Position numbers and translations under genes: made by a program. From NCBI GenBank assembly GCA_902781215.1, contig CACZIO010000026.1, positions 1 through 40,474 on the forward strand: DNA of 40,474 nucleotides, given 5' to 3'. Position 1 is the stretch's first letter, and the number at the start of each line of letters is the position of its first letter. The notes under the pieces are model-generated. The model was given only the letters and a program-made list of their open reading frames with translations, was not told the DNA's origin and ran no database searches. The stretch is from an uncultured Lachnospiraceae bacterium (GTDB lineage Bacteria; Bacillota; Clostridia; Lachnospirales; Lachnospiraceae). Shown piece by piece: positions 8,418-16,861 of this stretch.

Positions 8418-8429
8418 AAGGACAGAAAC

Positions 8430-9644
8430 GTGATTGCTTTACATGACAGAAAGGCCTGTACAGGCTGCACGGCATGTGCGGCGGTCTGCCCCGTGCAGTG
8501 CATTCAGATGATTCCGGATGAGGAGGGCTTTCTGTACCCTGTCGTGGATACAGAAACCTGCATCCACTGCGGCCGCTGTGAACAGGTATGCCCTGTATCC
8601 GCAAAGAGAGAGGAAAAGTCATTCCCCCAGGAGGCATATGTCCTTCAGCACCGGGATGAGGATGTCCGCCATGAGAGCACTTCCGGCGGCGCCTTCAGCG
8701 CGATCGCGGAGTGGATCATCGGACAGGGGGGCGTTGTCTTCGGTGCGGCCTTCACGGATGATTTTACCGTGATACACACAGCTGTGGTAGAAAAAAAAGA
8801 CCTGTGGAAGTTCCGCAACAGCAAGTATGTGCAGAGCGATGTCGGCAGGACCTATGAGGAAGCCGCAGCCTGTCTGTCGCAGGGGCGGTGGGTCTGTTAC
8901 AGCGGGACCCCCTGTCAGATCGAAGGCCTTGCGGCATATCTGGGGAAACCGTATGAGAGACTCATCACCGTGGATATCGTCTGCCACGGGGTTCCCTCCC
9001 CCCTGATCTGGAGAAAGTATCTGGAGATGCAGGATGGAAAGCTGGGGAGCTATGCAGGGATCCGCTTCCGCGACAAGTACTATGGCTATAAGTATTCCAC
9101 GCTGTCATTTTTTGACAGGGTCGGGAAGACCATCTATGCGCACGGAATCGATACGGACCAGATGATCAGGGCTTTTTTCTCCGATATCTGCGACCGGCCG
9201 TCCTGTTATCACTGTCCGTTTAAGAAGAGGTACCGGGTCAGTGATTTTACCCTGTGGGACTGTTTTGATGTCTTCCTGTATGACAGGCGGATGGATGACG
9301 ACAGGGGAACCTCTTCTGTCCTGATCCACACGGACAAGGGGCGGCAGGTATTCTCTGAAGTGAAAAAACAGGCCCGCTGCAGGCAGGTGAGTCCGGATCT
9401 TCTGACGTCGTGCGCGAAAGAGATGTTCCACAGCGTAAGCCCCAATCCCCGGAGGGGGGCCTTCTTTGAGGACGCGCGTCATCTGTCGGGACAGGAGCTC
9501 TTTGACCGCTATTTCCCGGAGACAGCCAGGGTCCGGTGCGCAAGGTTTCTGAGGGTCTCCATGTACAGGCTGGGCATCTACGCCCCGGTCAAAAGGGTCG
9601 TCACCAGGGTCAAACGGATCCGGCGGCGGCAAAGGCAGGCTTAG
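8430..9644 (+). CDS. FrhB-like iron-sulfur protein (coenzyme F420 hydrogenase/dehydrogenase beta family)
   Basis: A 404-residue protein. Two ferredoxin-type 4Fe-4S motifs come first: C10-x2-C13-x2-C16-x3-C20-P and C44-x2-C47-x2-C50-x3-C54-P. The FrhB N- and C-terminal domains follow, with STSGGAFSAIAEWII, the YSGTPCQIEGLAAYLG motif, DIVCHGVPSPLIWRKYLE and a late RPSCYHCPFK cysteine cluster. In non-methanogens this family often sits in polysaccharide loci beside pyruvyl transferases and is presumed to be a flavin/FeS oxidoreductase acting on a sugar or lipid carrier; the substrate is unknown and F420 use is not implied. The start is GTG, with AAAGGA 7 nt upstream, and it lies 12 bp after the Wzy-like gene. 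Confidence 0.87.
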   Translation: MIALHDRKACTGCTACAAVCPVQCIQMIPDEEGFLYPVVDTETCIHCGRCEQVCPVSAKREEKSFPQEAYVLQHRDEDVRHESTSGGAFSAIAEWIIGQGGVVFGAAFTDDFTVIHTAVVEKKDLWKFRNSKYVQSDVGRTYEEAAACLSQGRWVCYSGTPCQIEGLAAYLGKPYERLITVDIVCHGVPSPLIWRKYLEMQDGKLGSYAGIRFRDKYYGYKYSTLSFFDRVGKTIYAHGIDTDQMIRAFFSDICDRPSCYHCPFKKRYRVSDFTLWDCFDVFLYDRRMDDDRGTSSVLIHTDKGRQVFSEVKKQARCRQVSPDLLTSCAKEMFHSVSPNPRRGAFFEDARHLSGQELFDRYFPETARVRCARFLRVSMYRLGIYAPVKRVVTRVKRIRRRQRQA

Positions 9645-9759
9645 TTTTTTAAATATGGATCAGCGTTTGCGGCGGCTGCCGACAATGCCCGGAACCAAAG
9701 AAATGATTATACCGGTTCTCATACCGGCCTGAATTGATACGGATTAAGAAAGGTTTTTT

Positions 9760-11298
9760 ATGAAAAGAGAAAGTGGAATTCTGTACCCTGTGTCCTCGCT
9801 CCCCTCGAAATTCGGCATCGGCGCCTTTTCGAGGGAGGCCTATGAATTTGTCGACTTTCTGAAGGAGGCGGGCCAGTCCTACTGGCAGGTCCTGCCGCTC
9901 TGTCAGACCGGCTTCGGGGATTCGCCCTACCAGTCGGTCTCATCGTTTGCCGGCAACCCCTACTTCATCGACCTGGAGAAGCTGATCGAAGAGGGGCTGC
10001 TGACCTGGGATGAGGTGAATCGCTTTGATTTCGGCTCTGATCCGGAGAAGGTCGACTACGGGGCTCTGTACAATCACCGCTATGAGGTCCTGCGGATCGC
10101 CTTTGACAGGTTCCGGGAGCTGGAAAGTTCTCCTGCACACAGCGATTATCATGCGGAGTATCAGGAGTATCTGGAGAAGGAACACTACTGGCTCACTGAC
10201 TATTCGCTCTATATGGCCCTGAAAAAGAAATATGAGGGCAGGTCCTGGATGGACTGGGAGGACGGGGAGCGCCTGCGCGACCCGAAAGCCCTGGAAGCGG
10301 CGGCGGAGGACCTGGCGGAGGAGATCGATTTCTACCGCTTCCTGCAGTTCGAGTTCGACCGCCAGTGGAAAAAGCTCCACGCCTACGCGGCTGAACAGGG
10401 AATCAAGATCATCGGTGACCTCCCCTTCTATGTGGCCATGGACAGCGCGGCGACCTGGGCTCACGCGGACATCTTCCGCTTTGACAAGGACTTGGTGCCG
10501 ACGGTCGTGGCCGGCTGTCCGCCGGATGCCTTCTCCCCGACCGGTCAGCTCTGGGGCAACCCCGTCTATGACTGGAAAAAGCTCAAGAAGACCGGCTATG
10601 CCTGGTGGATCCGGCGCTTTGCCCGCAACTTTGAGTTTTATGACGTGGTCCGCCTCGACCATTTCAACGGCTTTGCGGAATACTACGAGGTTCCCTACGG
10701 GGATGAGACCGCGGAAAACGGCAAGGTCGTCAAAGGACCCGGCATGGACTTCTTCCGCGCAGTCAAGAAGGAACTGGGCGACGTCGCCATCATTGCCGAG
10801 GACCTGGGCAATATTACCCCTGCGACCGAAAAGCTCCTGGCCGGGACCGGCTTCCCCGGCATGAAGGTCCTCCAGTTTGCCTTCGACCCCAGTGAGTCCA
10901 GCTACTACCTGTCCTACAACCATGTGAAAAACGCCGTCGTCTACACGGGCACCCACGACAACACGACGACCCGGGCCTGGATCGAGCAGTGCAGCGACCA
11001 TGACCGCGATTTCGCCCGCAGATTTATCCACTCTGAATACACGGATTACGGCACCTTCACCTGGGACTTTATCCGTGAGGCCTACCGCAGCGTCTGTGAC
11101 CTCTGCATCATCCCCATCCAGGACTATCTGGTCAAGGGCGAGGAGGCACGGCTCAACACACCGGGTACCGCCCAGGGCAACTGGCAGTGGCGCGTCCTAC
11201 CGGATTTCCTGTCCCATGAGCTGGCGCAGAGCATCCGGGGGCTGACAGAGACCTATGGGAGGATGCCGAAAGGGGAGCAGAAAAAGAAGAATTCCTGA
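9760..11298 (+). CDS. malQ: 4-alpha-glucanotransferase (amylomaltase)
   Basis: A 512-residue GH77 enzyme of normal length. It starts RESGILYPVSSLPSKFGIGAFS and shows the family's catalytic residues: the nucleophile Asp300 in VVRLDHFNG, the acid/base Glu347 in IAEDLG and the transition-state Asp400 in GTHDNTT. It moves alpha-1,4-glucan segments between maltodextrins or to glucose in the cytoplasm, in maltodextrin or glycogen use. It stands alone between the surface-polymer genes and a convergent gene. AAGAAAGG lies just before the ATG. A bidirectional terminator follows at 11321. The 115-bp gap upstream contains CCGACAATGCC (9680-9690), matching the end of the repeat at 6974-7005 in reverse. 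Confidence 0.96.
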   Translation: MKRESGILYPVSSLPSKFGIGAFSREAYEFVDFLKEAGQSYWQVLPLCQTGFGDSPYQSVSSFAGNPYFIDLEKLIEEGLLTWDEVNRFDFGSDPEKVDYGALYNHRYEVLRIAFDRFRELESSPAHSDYHAEYQEYLEKEHYWLTDYSLYMALKKKYEGRSWMDWEDGERLRDPKALEAAAEDLAEEIDFYRFLQFEFDRQWKKLHAYAAEQGIKIIGDLPFYVAMDSAATWAHADIFRFDKDLVPTVVAGCPPDAFSPTGQLWGNPVYDWKKLKKTGYAWWIRRFARNFEFYDVVRLDHFNGFAEYYEVPYGDETAENGKVVKGPGMDFFRAVKKELGDVAIIAEDLGNITPATEKLLAGTGFPGMKVLQFAFDPSESSYYLSYNHVKNAVVYTGTHDNTTTRAWIEQCSDHDRDFARRFIHSEYTDYGTFTWDFIREAYRSVCDLCIIPIQDYLVKGEEARLNTPGTAQGNWQWRVLPDFLSHELAQSIRGLTETYGRMPKGEQKKKNS

Positions 11299-11320
11299 CA
11301 GCAGAATTCCTGATATTCAA

Positions 11321-11360
11321 AAAAGCAGCCCTGACGTCGCTCGACGCCGGGGCTGCTTTT
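11321..11360. terminator. bidirectional intrinsic terminator between malQ and the SGNH gene
   Basis: AAAAGCAGCCC (11321-11331) pairs with GGGCTGCTTTT (11350-11360), with an inner CGTCG/CGACG stem. The A-run on the left and T-run on the right let it work on either strand, as expected between convergent genes. Confidence 0.85.
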
Positions 11361-11442
11361 CATGACAGATAGTATTCCGGTCCTGTACAGCCCCACATGA
11401 AAATGCAGGGCGCAAAAAAGGATCATGATGACTGATTAACAC

Positions 11443-13041
11443 TCATTTGTACGAATCATGGGTACAGGTCAGATCACCTTTCCCCGTATCGATCCGGCAG
11501 GCATCCAGCAAGTCGCCGGTCTCCCTGTTGAAAACTGCGATCTGCAGTCCGCCGCCGGGAAGGGCATATCCCAGTCCGTTTACAGTGATGGAAATGCCGT
11601 CGCTGACCTGTTCACTTTCCCCGTCTGCCTTTCCGCTGGTGATACGATAATCCAGGCATCCGGCCGTTCCCTCGACCATATCTGCAAAATCAGGAGAATC
11701 TGTGTTTTCGGCAGCGGTATCGCCCGGGGAAGAACCCTCCTCCTCCGGAACCCACCCCATGCCGGGCCCGGCATGATCCGTCTCATAGACGACCCGGCCC
11801 TGGTCGATCACGGCGATCCAGCCATGACCCTTCCAGTCCGAGAGATTCCGGGAAATGCCGATTCCTTTCAGACGTTCTCCGCTCTTTTCATCCAGACAGC
11901 TGCTGTCGATTCTGCTGCCCAGCGCCATCAGGACGACAGCGTCCTTCACAGGCTGATCATGCGCGTCTTCCACCAGGATGTTGGCCTCATGCCGAAAGGA
12001 AGGGGTTCCCTGCAGACAGGCTTTCATTCTTTCCAGGGGGTAGTTTTCCGCATCCTGATCAATTTTCGCATAGATCCCGCCGCTTCCGCGCCGGTCCGGA
12101 AGCGTGAAGTGATCATGGAGGTAGGCACCCAGGTCGGCCGTGACCTTTTCCGCGCCCCATCGGTTCACATGCTCTCCGTCACAGACTTCTCTTTTTACAT
12201 CAATGCCTGATTCGATTTCACTTCCTATATAACTGAGAAAGGGAATCCCTTCCTGATCCGCAATGGCGGTTAAATCCTGCGCGGCGCTCCAGCGCAGGTT
12301 GTAGCCCTCCTGACCTATGAAGACGCCCTTTGCGGGTACGGGCATCGACAGAAGCAGGAGAGAGGTTCCCGTCTCCCTGCAGAGCTCTGTGATCTGCCTC
12401 AGGTCATCCAGAGAGGACGGAGTGATGGCGTTTTCGATATAGTCGGGGGCCTGAAAACCTTCGCTGACCCTTCGATATCCGGTCGTCCTGCCGCCGTAGA
12501 AAGGCTTTCTGCCGGCGGGCAGGGCATCTGTCTCCGATAATTCCTCCCAGCGGCTGTGATATACATGAAGAGGGAAAAAGAATTCTGTCCATTTTTCTCT
12601 GGGAACCAGCTCCGTGATGATCCGGATCCTGTTTTCAGAAAAAGGAGGCATGACATCGGTGATATAATGCAGGAAAGATGAATCTGTGTCAGCGTCATCT
12701 GCGATGACACGCCCGACATCCAGAACGATCAGGGACGGGTGGTCTCTTTCGATTGCCTCCCGGGCCAGATAGTAGGATGCTTTTAAGGGCTGGTTTGCCG
12801 AACAGAGGTTGTAGGACGCGATCCCGTACCGGCGGTAGAGCTCCATCGGCTGAATACCGAACATTGTGAGAGAGGAACCCACGAAAACCACATCGAAGGT
12901 ATCATGCGGATATCGGAAATAGTCCTGGCACAGCCCCTCCGAATCCTCCAGCCTCAGAAAACTGTCCAGAGACATGATCATTGCCGCAAGCAGGGCGCAG
13001 AAGACTGCACCTGCGATCATTCTTTTAAAAAATAATTTCAT
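11443..13041 (-). CDS. membrane-anchored SGNH/GDSL-hydrolase-like protein
   Basis: A 532-residue protein. One N-terminal hydrophobic segment (about residues 8-24) should anchor it facing outward. An SGNH-type domain follows, with VVFVGSSLTMFG (block I, Ser57 at the nucleophile position), an NLCSANQPLKASY segment, LIVLDVG, and D288-x2-H291 in CDGEHVNRWGAEK, matching the catalytic Asp and His. This resembles DltD/AlgX-like proteins that help acylate surface polymers, but an esterase role is equally possible. Residues after about 330 form a second region with an acidic low-complexity linker (about 430-455) that I do not recognise. GGGAG lies 7 nt before the ATG. It is convergent with malQ and divergent from carB. 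Confidence 0.72.
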   Translation of the reverse strand: MKLFFKRMIAGAVFCALLAAMIMSLDSFLRLEDSEGLCQDYFRYPHDTFDVVFVGSSLTMFGIQPMELYRRYGIASYNLCSANQPLKASYYLAREAIERDHPSLIVLDVGRVIADDADTDSSFLHYITDVMPPFSENRIRIITELVPREKWTEFFFPLHVYHSRWEELSETDALPAGRKPFYGGRTTGYRRVSEGFQAPDYIENAITPSSLDDLRQITELCRETGTSLLLLSMPVPAKGVFIGQEGYNLRWSAAQDLTAIADQEGIPFLSYIGSEIESGIDVKREVCDGEHVNRWGAEKVTADLGAYLHDHFTLPDRRGSGGIYAKIDQDAENYPLERMKACLQGTPSFRHEANILVEDAHDQPVKDAVVLMALGSRIDSSCLDEKSGERLKGIGISRNLSDWKGHGWIAVIDQGRVVYETDHAGPGMGWVPEEEGSSPGDTAAENTDSPDFADMVEGTAGCLDYRITSGKADGESEQVSDGISITVNGLGYALPGGGLQIAVFNRETGDLLDACRIDTGKGDLTCTHDSYK

Positions 13042-13188
13042 TCAGTGCTCCCGTCAAAATATCATGCTGCCGGGAATGACAGGCAGATTCCTGGTTTTTT
13101 TGCTGATCGGCTATGCCGGAGATTTCCTGCGACTGGAAACCGGAGGCAGAGCTGTATTTCAAGCCATGTGTCGATCTATTCTTGTGGA

Positions 13189-13217
13189 ATTGTACATTTT
13201 ATAAGGGATTATTTCAA
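13189..13217 (-). promoter_or_regulatory. promoter for the SGNH-like gene
   Basis: Read on the minus strand, TTGAAA (13212-13217) and TACAAT (13189-13194) are 17 nt apart. It lies about 150 bp upstream of the gene's start, in the 360-bp divergent gap 13042-13401. Apart from this and the carB promoter, I see only AT-rich sequence with a repeated AAAGAATGT (about 13269-13289). Confidence 0.55.
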
Positions 13218-13309
13218 CAGAAAATCCATTATTATGCGCCTGAAAGCATCTGCGGCCGGTCAAACAAAAAAAGAATGTAAAAAGAATGTTATCTTACATA
13301 AATAATTCA

Positions 13310-13338
13310 TGGATTTTTTGGAGACGTGCGTATATAAT
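13310..13338 (+). promoter_or_regulatory. promoter for the stand-alone carB
   Basis: A perfect TATAAT (13333-13338) lies about 64 bp before the carB ATG. The -35 position at 17 nt spacing reads TGGATT, a poor match, so the promoter may need an activator. No attenuator or terminator lies between it and carB. Confidence 0.5.
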
Positions 13339-13401
13339 GTGTTAGATAAACTGAAGAGGCAGTGAATGGCGGCATAAAAAGGCCGTCAGAGAGGAGAGTA
13401 C

Positions 13402-16400
13402 ATGCCCCAGAGAACAGACATCCACAAGGTACTGATCATAGGTTCCGGTCCGATTGTCATCGGACAGGCGTGTGAATTTGACTATTCGGGAACGCAGGCC
13501 TGTAAGGCACTGCGGAGCCTGGGATATGAGATCGTGCTGGTCAACTCGAATCCGGCGACGATCATGACAGACCCGGAGATGGCGGACAGGACCTATATCG
13601 AGCCCCTCAACGTCGACAGGGTCACACAGATCATCAAGAAGGAGCGCCCCGATGCCCTCCTGCCCAACCTGGGCGGCCAGTCCGGCCTGAACCTGTGCGC
13701 GGAGCTCTACAAGGCCGGTGTACTGGATGAATACAATGTCAAGGTCATCGGTGTGCAGGCGGATGCCATCGAGCGCGGTGAGGACCGGATCGAGTTCAAG
13801 AAGACCATGGACATGCTGGGCATTGAGATGGCCAGGAGCGAGGTCTCCTACAGCGTGGAGGAGGCTCTGGCGATCGCGGACAGGCTCGGATATCCCGTTG
13901 TCCTCCGTCCCGCCTACACCATGGGCGGCGCCGGCGGCGGCCTTGTCTATAATAAGGAAGAACTCAAGACTGTCTGCGCGCGCGGACTGAAAGCCTCTCT
14001 GATCGGTCAGGTCCTGGTGGAGGAGTCCATCCTGGGCTGGGAGGAGCTGGAGCTCGAGGTCGTCCGTGACAAGGACAACAACATGATCACGGTCTGCTTC
14101 ATCGAGAACGTGGACCCGGTCGGCGTGCACACAGGCGACTCCTTCTGCACGGCCCCCATGCTGACCATCGATGAGGACCTGCAGAAAGAGCTGCAGAAGC
14201 AGGCCTACAAGATCGTCGAGCACATCGGCGTCATCGGCGGCACCAACGTGCAGTTCGCCCATGATCCCGTCAGCGGCCGCGTGATCGTCATCGAGATCAA
14301 CCCCCGTACATCCAGGTCCTCCGCCCTGGCCTCCAAGGCGACCGGCTTCCCCATCGCCCTGGTCTCCGCCAAGCTGGCGAGCGGCCTGACCCTGGCGGAG
14401 CTGGAGGATTCCCGCTTCGGCACCCTGGACAAATATGTTCCCACCGGCGATTTCGTCGTCGTCAAGTTTGCCCGCTGGGCCTTTGAGAAGTTCAAGGGCG
14501 TCGAGGACAAGCTGGGCACGCAGATGCGCGCTGTCGGCGAAGTCATGAGCATCGGCAAGACCTATAAGGAGGCCTTCCAGAAGGCCATCCGGTCCCTGGA
14601 GAAGGGCCGCTACGGTCTGGGTCATGTCAACAACTTCGATCAGCTGTCTCTGGATGAGCTCAGAAACCTCCTCCGCAGCGCCTCCTCCGAGCGCCACTTC
14701 ATCATGTACGAGGCGCTCCGCAAGGGCATGACCGTGGATGAGGTCTTCGAGATCACCAAAGTCAAGCACTATTTCGTCGAGCAGATGAAGGAACTGGTCG
14801 AGGAGGAAGAGGCCCTGGTCAAGGCCTTCAAGGGCTCTGTCCCCTCTGACGAAGCCCTGCTGCAGGCCAAGAAGGACGGCTTCTCCGACCACTACCTGGC
14901 ACAGATCCTCGAGGTCTCCCAGGATGAGATCCGCCATGCCCGCGAAGCCCTGGGCTGCACCGAGAACTGGGAGGGCGTCCATGTCAGCGGCACTCAGGAC
15001 AGCGCCTACTATTATTCGACCTACATCGGCGAGGACAGGAACCCCATCAACGAGGACAAGCCCAAGATCATGATCCTGGGCGGCGGCCCCAACCGCATCG
15101 GCCAGGGTATCGAATTTGACTACTGCTGTGTCCACGCGGCCCAGTCCCTGAGAAAGCTGGGCTTCGAGACCATCATCGTCAACTGCAACCCCGAGACCGT
15201 CTCGACCGATTACGACACCTCCGACAAGCTCTATTTCGAGCCCCTGACCCTGGAGGATGTCCTCTCTATCTATAAAAAGGAAAAGCCCGTCGGCGTCATC
15301 GCCCAGTTCGGCGGCCAGACCCCTCTGAATCTGGCCTCCAAGCTGGAGAAGGAGGGCGTGAAGATCCTGGGAACTTCCCCCGCCATCATCGACCTGGCGG
15401 AGGACCGCGACCACTTCCGCGCCATGATGGACAAGCTGGGCATCCCCATGCCCGAGGCCGGCATGGCGACCACTGTCGGGGAGGCACAGGCGATCGCGGC
15501 CAAGATCGGCTATCCGGTCATGGTCCGTCCCTCCTATGTCCTGGGCGGACGCGGCATGGAGGTCGTCCACGACGACGAGCAGATGGCTGACTATATGGCG
15601 GCGGCTGTCGGCGTCACGCCCGACCGTCCCATCCTGATCGACCGCTTCCTGCACAATGCCATGGAGTGCGAGGCGGACGCGATCTGTGACGGCACGCACG
15701 CCTTCGTCCCTGCGGTCATGGAGCACATCGAGCTGGCCGGCATCCACTCCGGCGACTCGGCCTGCATCATCCCCTCCAGACATATTTCGGAGAAGAATCT
15801 GGAGACCATCCGCGAGTATACACGCAGGATCGCCGAGGAGATGCATGTCGTCGGCCTGATGAACATGCAGTATGCCATCGAGGACGATATCGTCTTCGTC
15901 CTGGAGGCCAATCCCCGCGCATCCCGCACGGTCCCGCTGGTCTCCAAGGTCTGCGGCATCCGCATGGTGCCCCTCGCGACCGAGATCATCACGGCGGAAC
16001 TGACCGGACGCAAGTCCCCCGTCCCGGATCTCAAGGAGAAGGATATTCCCTACTACGGCGTCAAGGAGGCCGTCTTCCCCTTCAACATGTTCCCGGAGGT
16101 CGACCCCATCCTCGGACCCGAGATGCGGTCCACCGGCGAGGTCCTGGGCATTTCCCGCTCGACCGGCGGTGCCTTCTACAAGGCCCAGGAGGCGGCCAAG
16201 ATGATCCTGCCCCTGGATGGCGCCGTGCTCATCACCCTGAGCGAGCCCGACCGTCCCTATGCGCCGGAGATCGCGCGCAGGTTCCGCGAGGCTGGCTTCA
16301 AGATCTACGCGACCGAGCACACCTGCCATGCGATCGCCCAGGCCGGGATCCCTGTCGAGCGCGTCAACAAAAACTACGAGGGCCGTCCCAACATCCTGGA

Positions 16401-16632
16401 CATGATCACCAACGGTCAGATCCAGATGATCGTCAACACCCCTATGGGCAAGGGCGCCCGCCACGACGACAGCTACCTGCGCAAGGCGGCCATCAAGGCC
16501 AAGATCCCCTATGTCACCACGGCGGCAGCGGGCCTCGCGGCGGCGGAGGGCATCAGCCACCTCAAGCGCAAGGGCAGAGGACTCATCCTGCCTCTGCAGG
16601 AGTGGCACGCCATGATCCGCGACAAGGACTGA
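13402..16632 (+). CDS. carB: carbamoyl-phosphate synthase large subunit (stand-alone copy)
   Basis: A 1076-residue protein of normal CarB length. The first ATP-grasp synthetase half starts VLIIGSGPIVIGQACEFDYSG, and the second repeats it at about residue 555 as IMILGGGPNRIGQGIEFDYC. The C-terminal regulatory domain has the MGS-like block NTPMGKGARHDD. It makes carbamoyl phosphate from bicarbonate, ATP and ammonia passed from CarA. No carA lies beside it; the only carA in the window is at 31334, next to a second carB (34218). Codon use is strongly biased to GCC, CTG, GTC and ATC, as in highly expressed genes. The ATG follows GAGGAGAG. Two copies in one genome often serve arginine and pyrimidine synthesis separately; which this serves is not visible. 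Confidence 0.95.
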   Translation: MPQRTDIHKVLIIGSGPIVIGQACEFDYSGTQACKALRSLGYEIVLVNSNPATIMTDPEMADRTYIEPLNVDRVTQIIKKERPDALLPNLGGQSGLNLCAELYKAGVLDEYNVKVIGVQADAIERGEDRIEFKKTMDMLGIEMARSEVSYSVEEALAIADRLGYPVVLRPAYTMGGAGGGLVYNKEELKTVCARGLKASLIGQVLVEESILGWEELELEVVRDKDNNMITVCFIENVDPVGVHTGDSFCTAPMLTIDEDLQKELQKQAYKIVEHIGVIGGTNVQFAHDPVSGRVIVIEINPRTSRSSALASKATGFPIALVSAKLASGLTLAELEDSRFGTLDKYVPTGDFVVVKFARWAFEKFKGVEDKLGTQMRAVGEVMSIGKTYKEAFQKAIRSLEKGRYGLGHVNNFDQLSLDELRNLLRSASSERHFIMYEALRKGMTVDEVFEITKVKHYFVEQMKELVEEEEALVKAFKGSVPSDEALLQAKKDGFSDHYLAQILEVSQDEIRHAREALGCTENWEGVHVSGTQDSAYYYSTYIGEDRNPINEDKPKIMILGGGPNRIGQGIEFDYCCVHAAQSLRKLGFETIIVNCNPETVSTDYDTSDKLYFEPLTLEDVLSIYKKEKPVGVIAQFGGQTPLNLASKLEKEGVKILGTSPAIIDLAEDRDHFRAMMDKLGIPMPEAGMATTVGEAQAIAAKIGYPVMVRPSYVLGGRGMEVVHDDEQMADYMAAAVGVTPDRPILIDRFLHNAMECEADAICDGTHAFVPAVMEHIELAGIHSGDSACIIPSRHISEKNLETIREYTRRIAEEMHVVGLMNMQYAIEDDIVFVLEANPRASRTVPLVSKVCGIRMVPLATEIITAELTGRKSPVPDLKEKDIPYYGVKEAVFPFNMFPEVDPILGPEMRSTGEVLGISRSTGGAFYKAQEAAKMILPLDGAVLITLSEPDRPYAPEIARRFREAGFKIYATEHTCHAIAQAGIPVERVNKNYEGRPNILDMITNGQIQMIVNTPMGKGARHDDSYLRKAAIKAKIPYVTTAAAGLAAAEGISHLKRKGRGLILPLQEWHAMIRDKD

Positions 16633-16671
16633 AGACGATTTATAGCACTACACGTGCGGTGCGGAAGATCA

Positions 16672-16804
16672 TGCCCTTACGGGCAGCCCGCAACCGTCAA
16701 TATTCCCTTCGGGCCTGCGCAAGACTCGCAAGCGGGTCCTGCATGTGCGGGCCAATCAGATGACAGACATGTCTGCCGGCAGAAAACGCTGTTTTCTGCC
16801 GGCA
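16672..16804 (+). repeat. hairpin cluster between carB and the LRR gene
   Basis: TGCCC (16672-16676) pairs with GGGCA (16681-16685) around TTAC. A C-UUCG-G tetraloop follows at about 16706-16713, then GACTCGC with GCGGGTC (about 16723-16738), the palindrome CAGACATGTCTG (16764-16775), and a perfect 14-bp stem, 16774-16787 with 16791-16804, loop GCT. None is followed by a T-run. GCCTGCGCAA (16713-16722) recalls the repeat at 8385 and 37735. Confidence 0.65.
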
Positions 16805-16861
16805 CATCTATATAAAGGATCAGCAGCTTTTGTATTGTTTTGATCGGGACGAGATAGGAAA

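Noticed and set aside
13342-16608. A ~1088-codon open frame on the minus strand opposite carB
   Set aside because: It is a mirror of strongly GC-biased carB codons, rich in Gly, Asp, Leu and Val, with no recognisable domain; the + strand protein is unmistakable.
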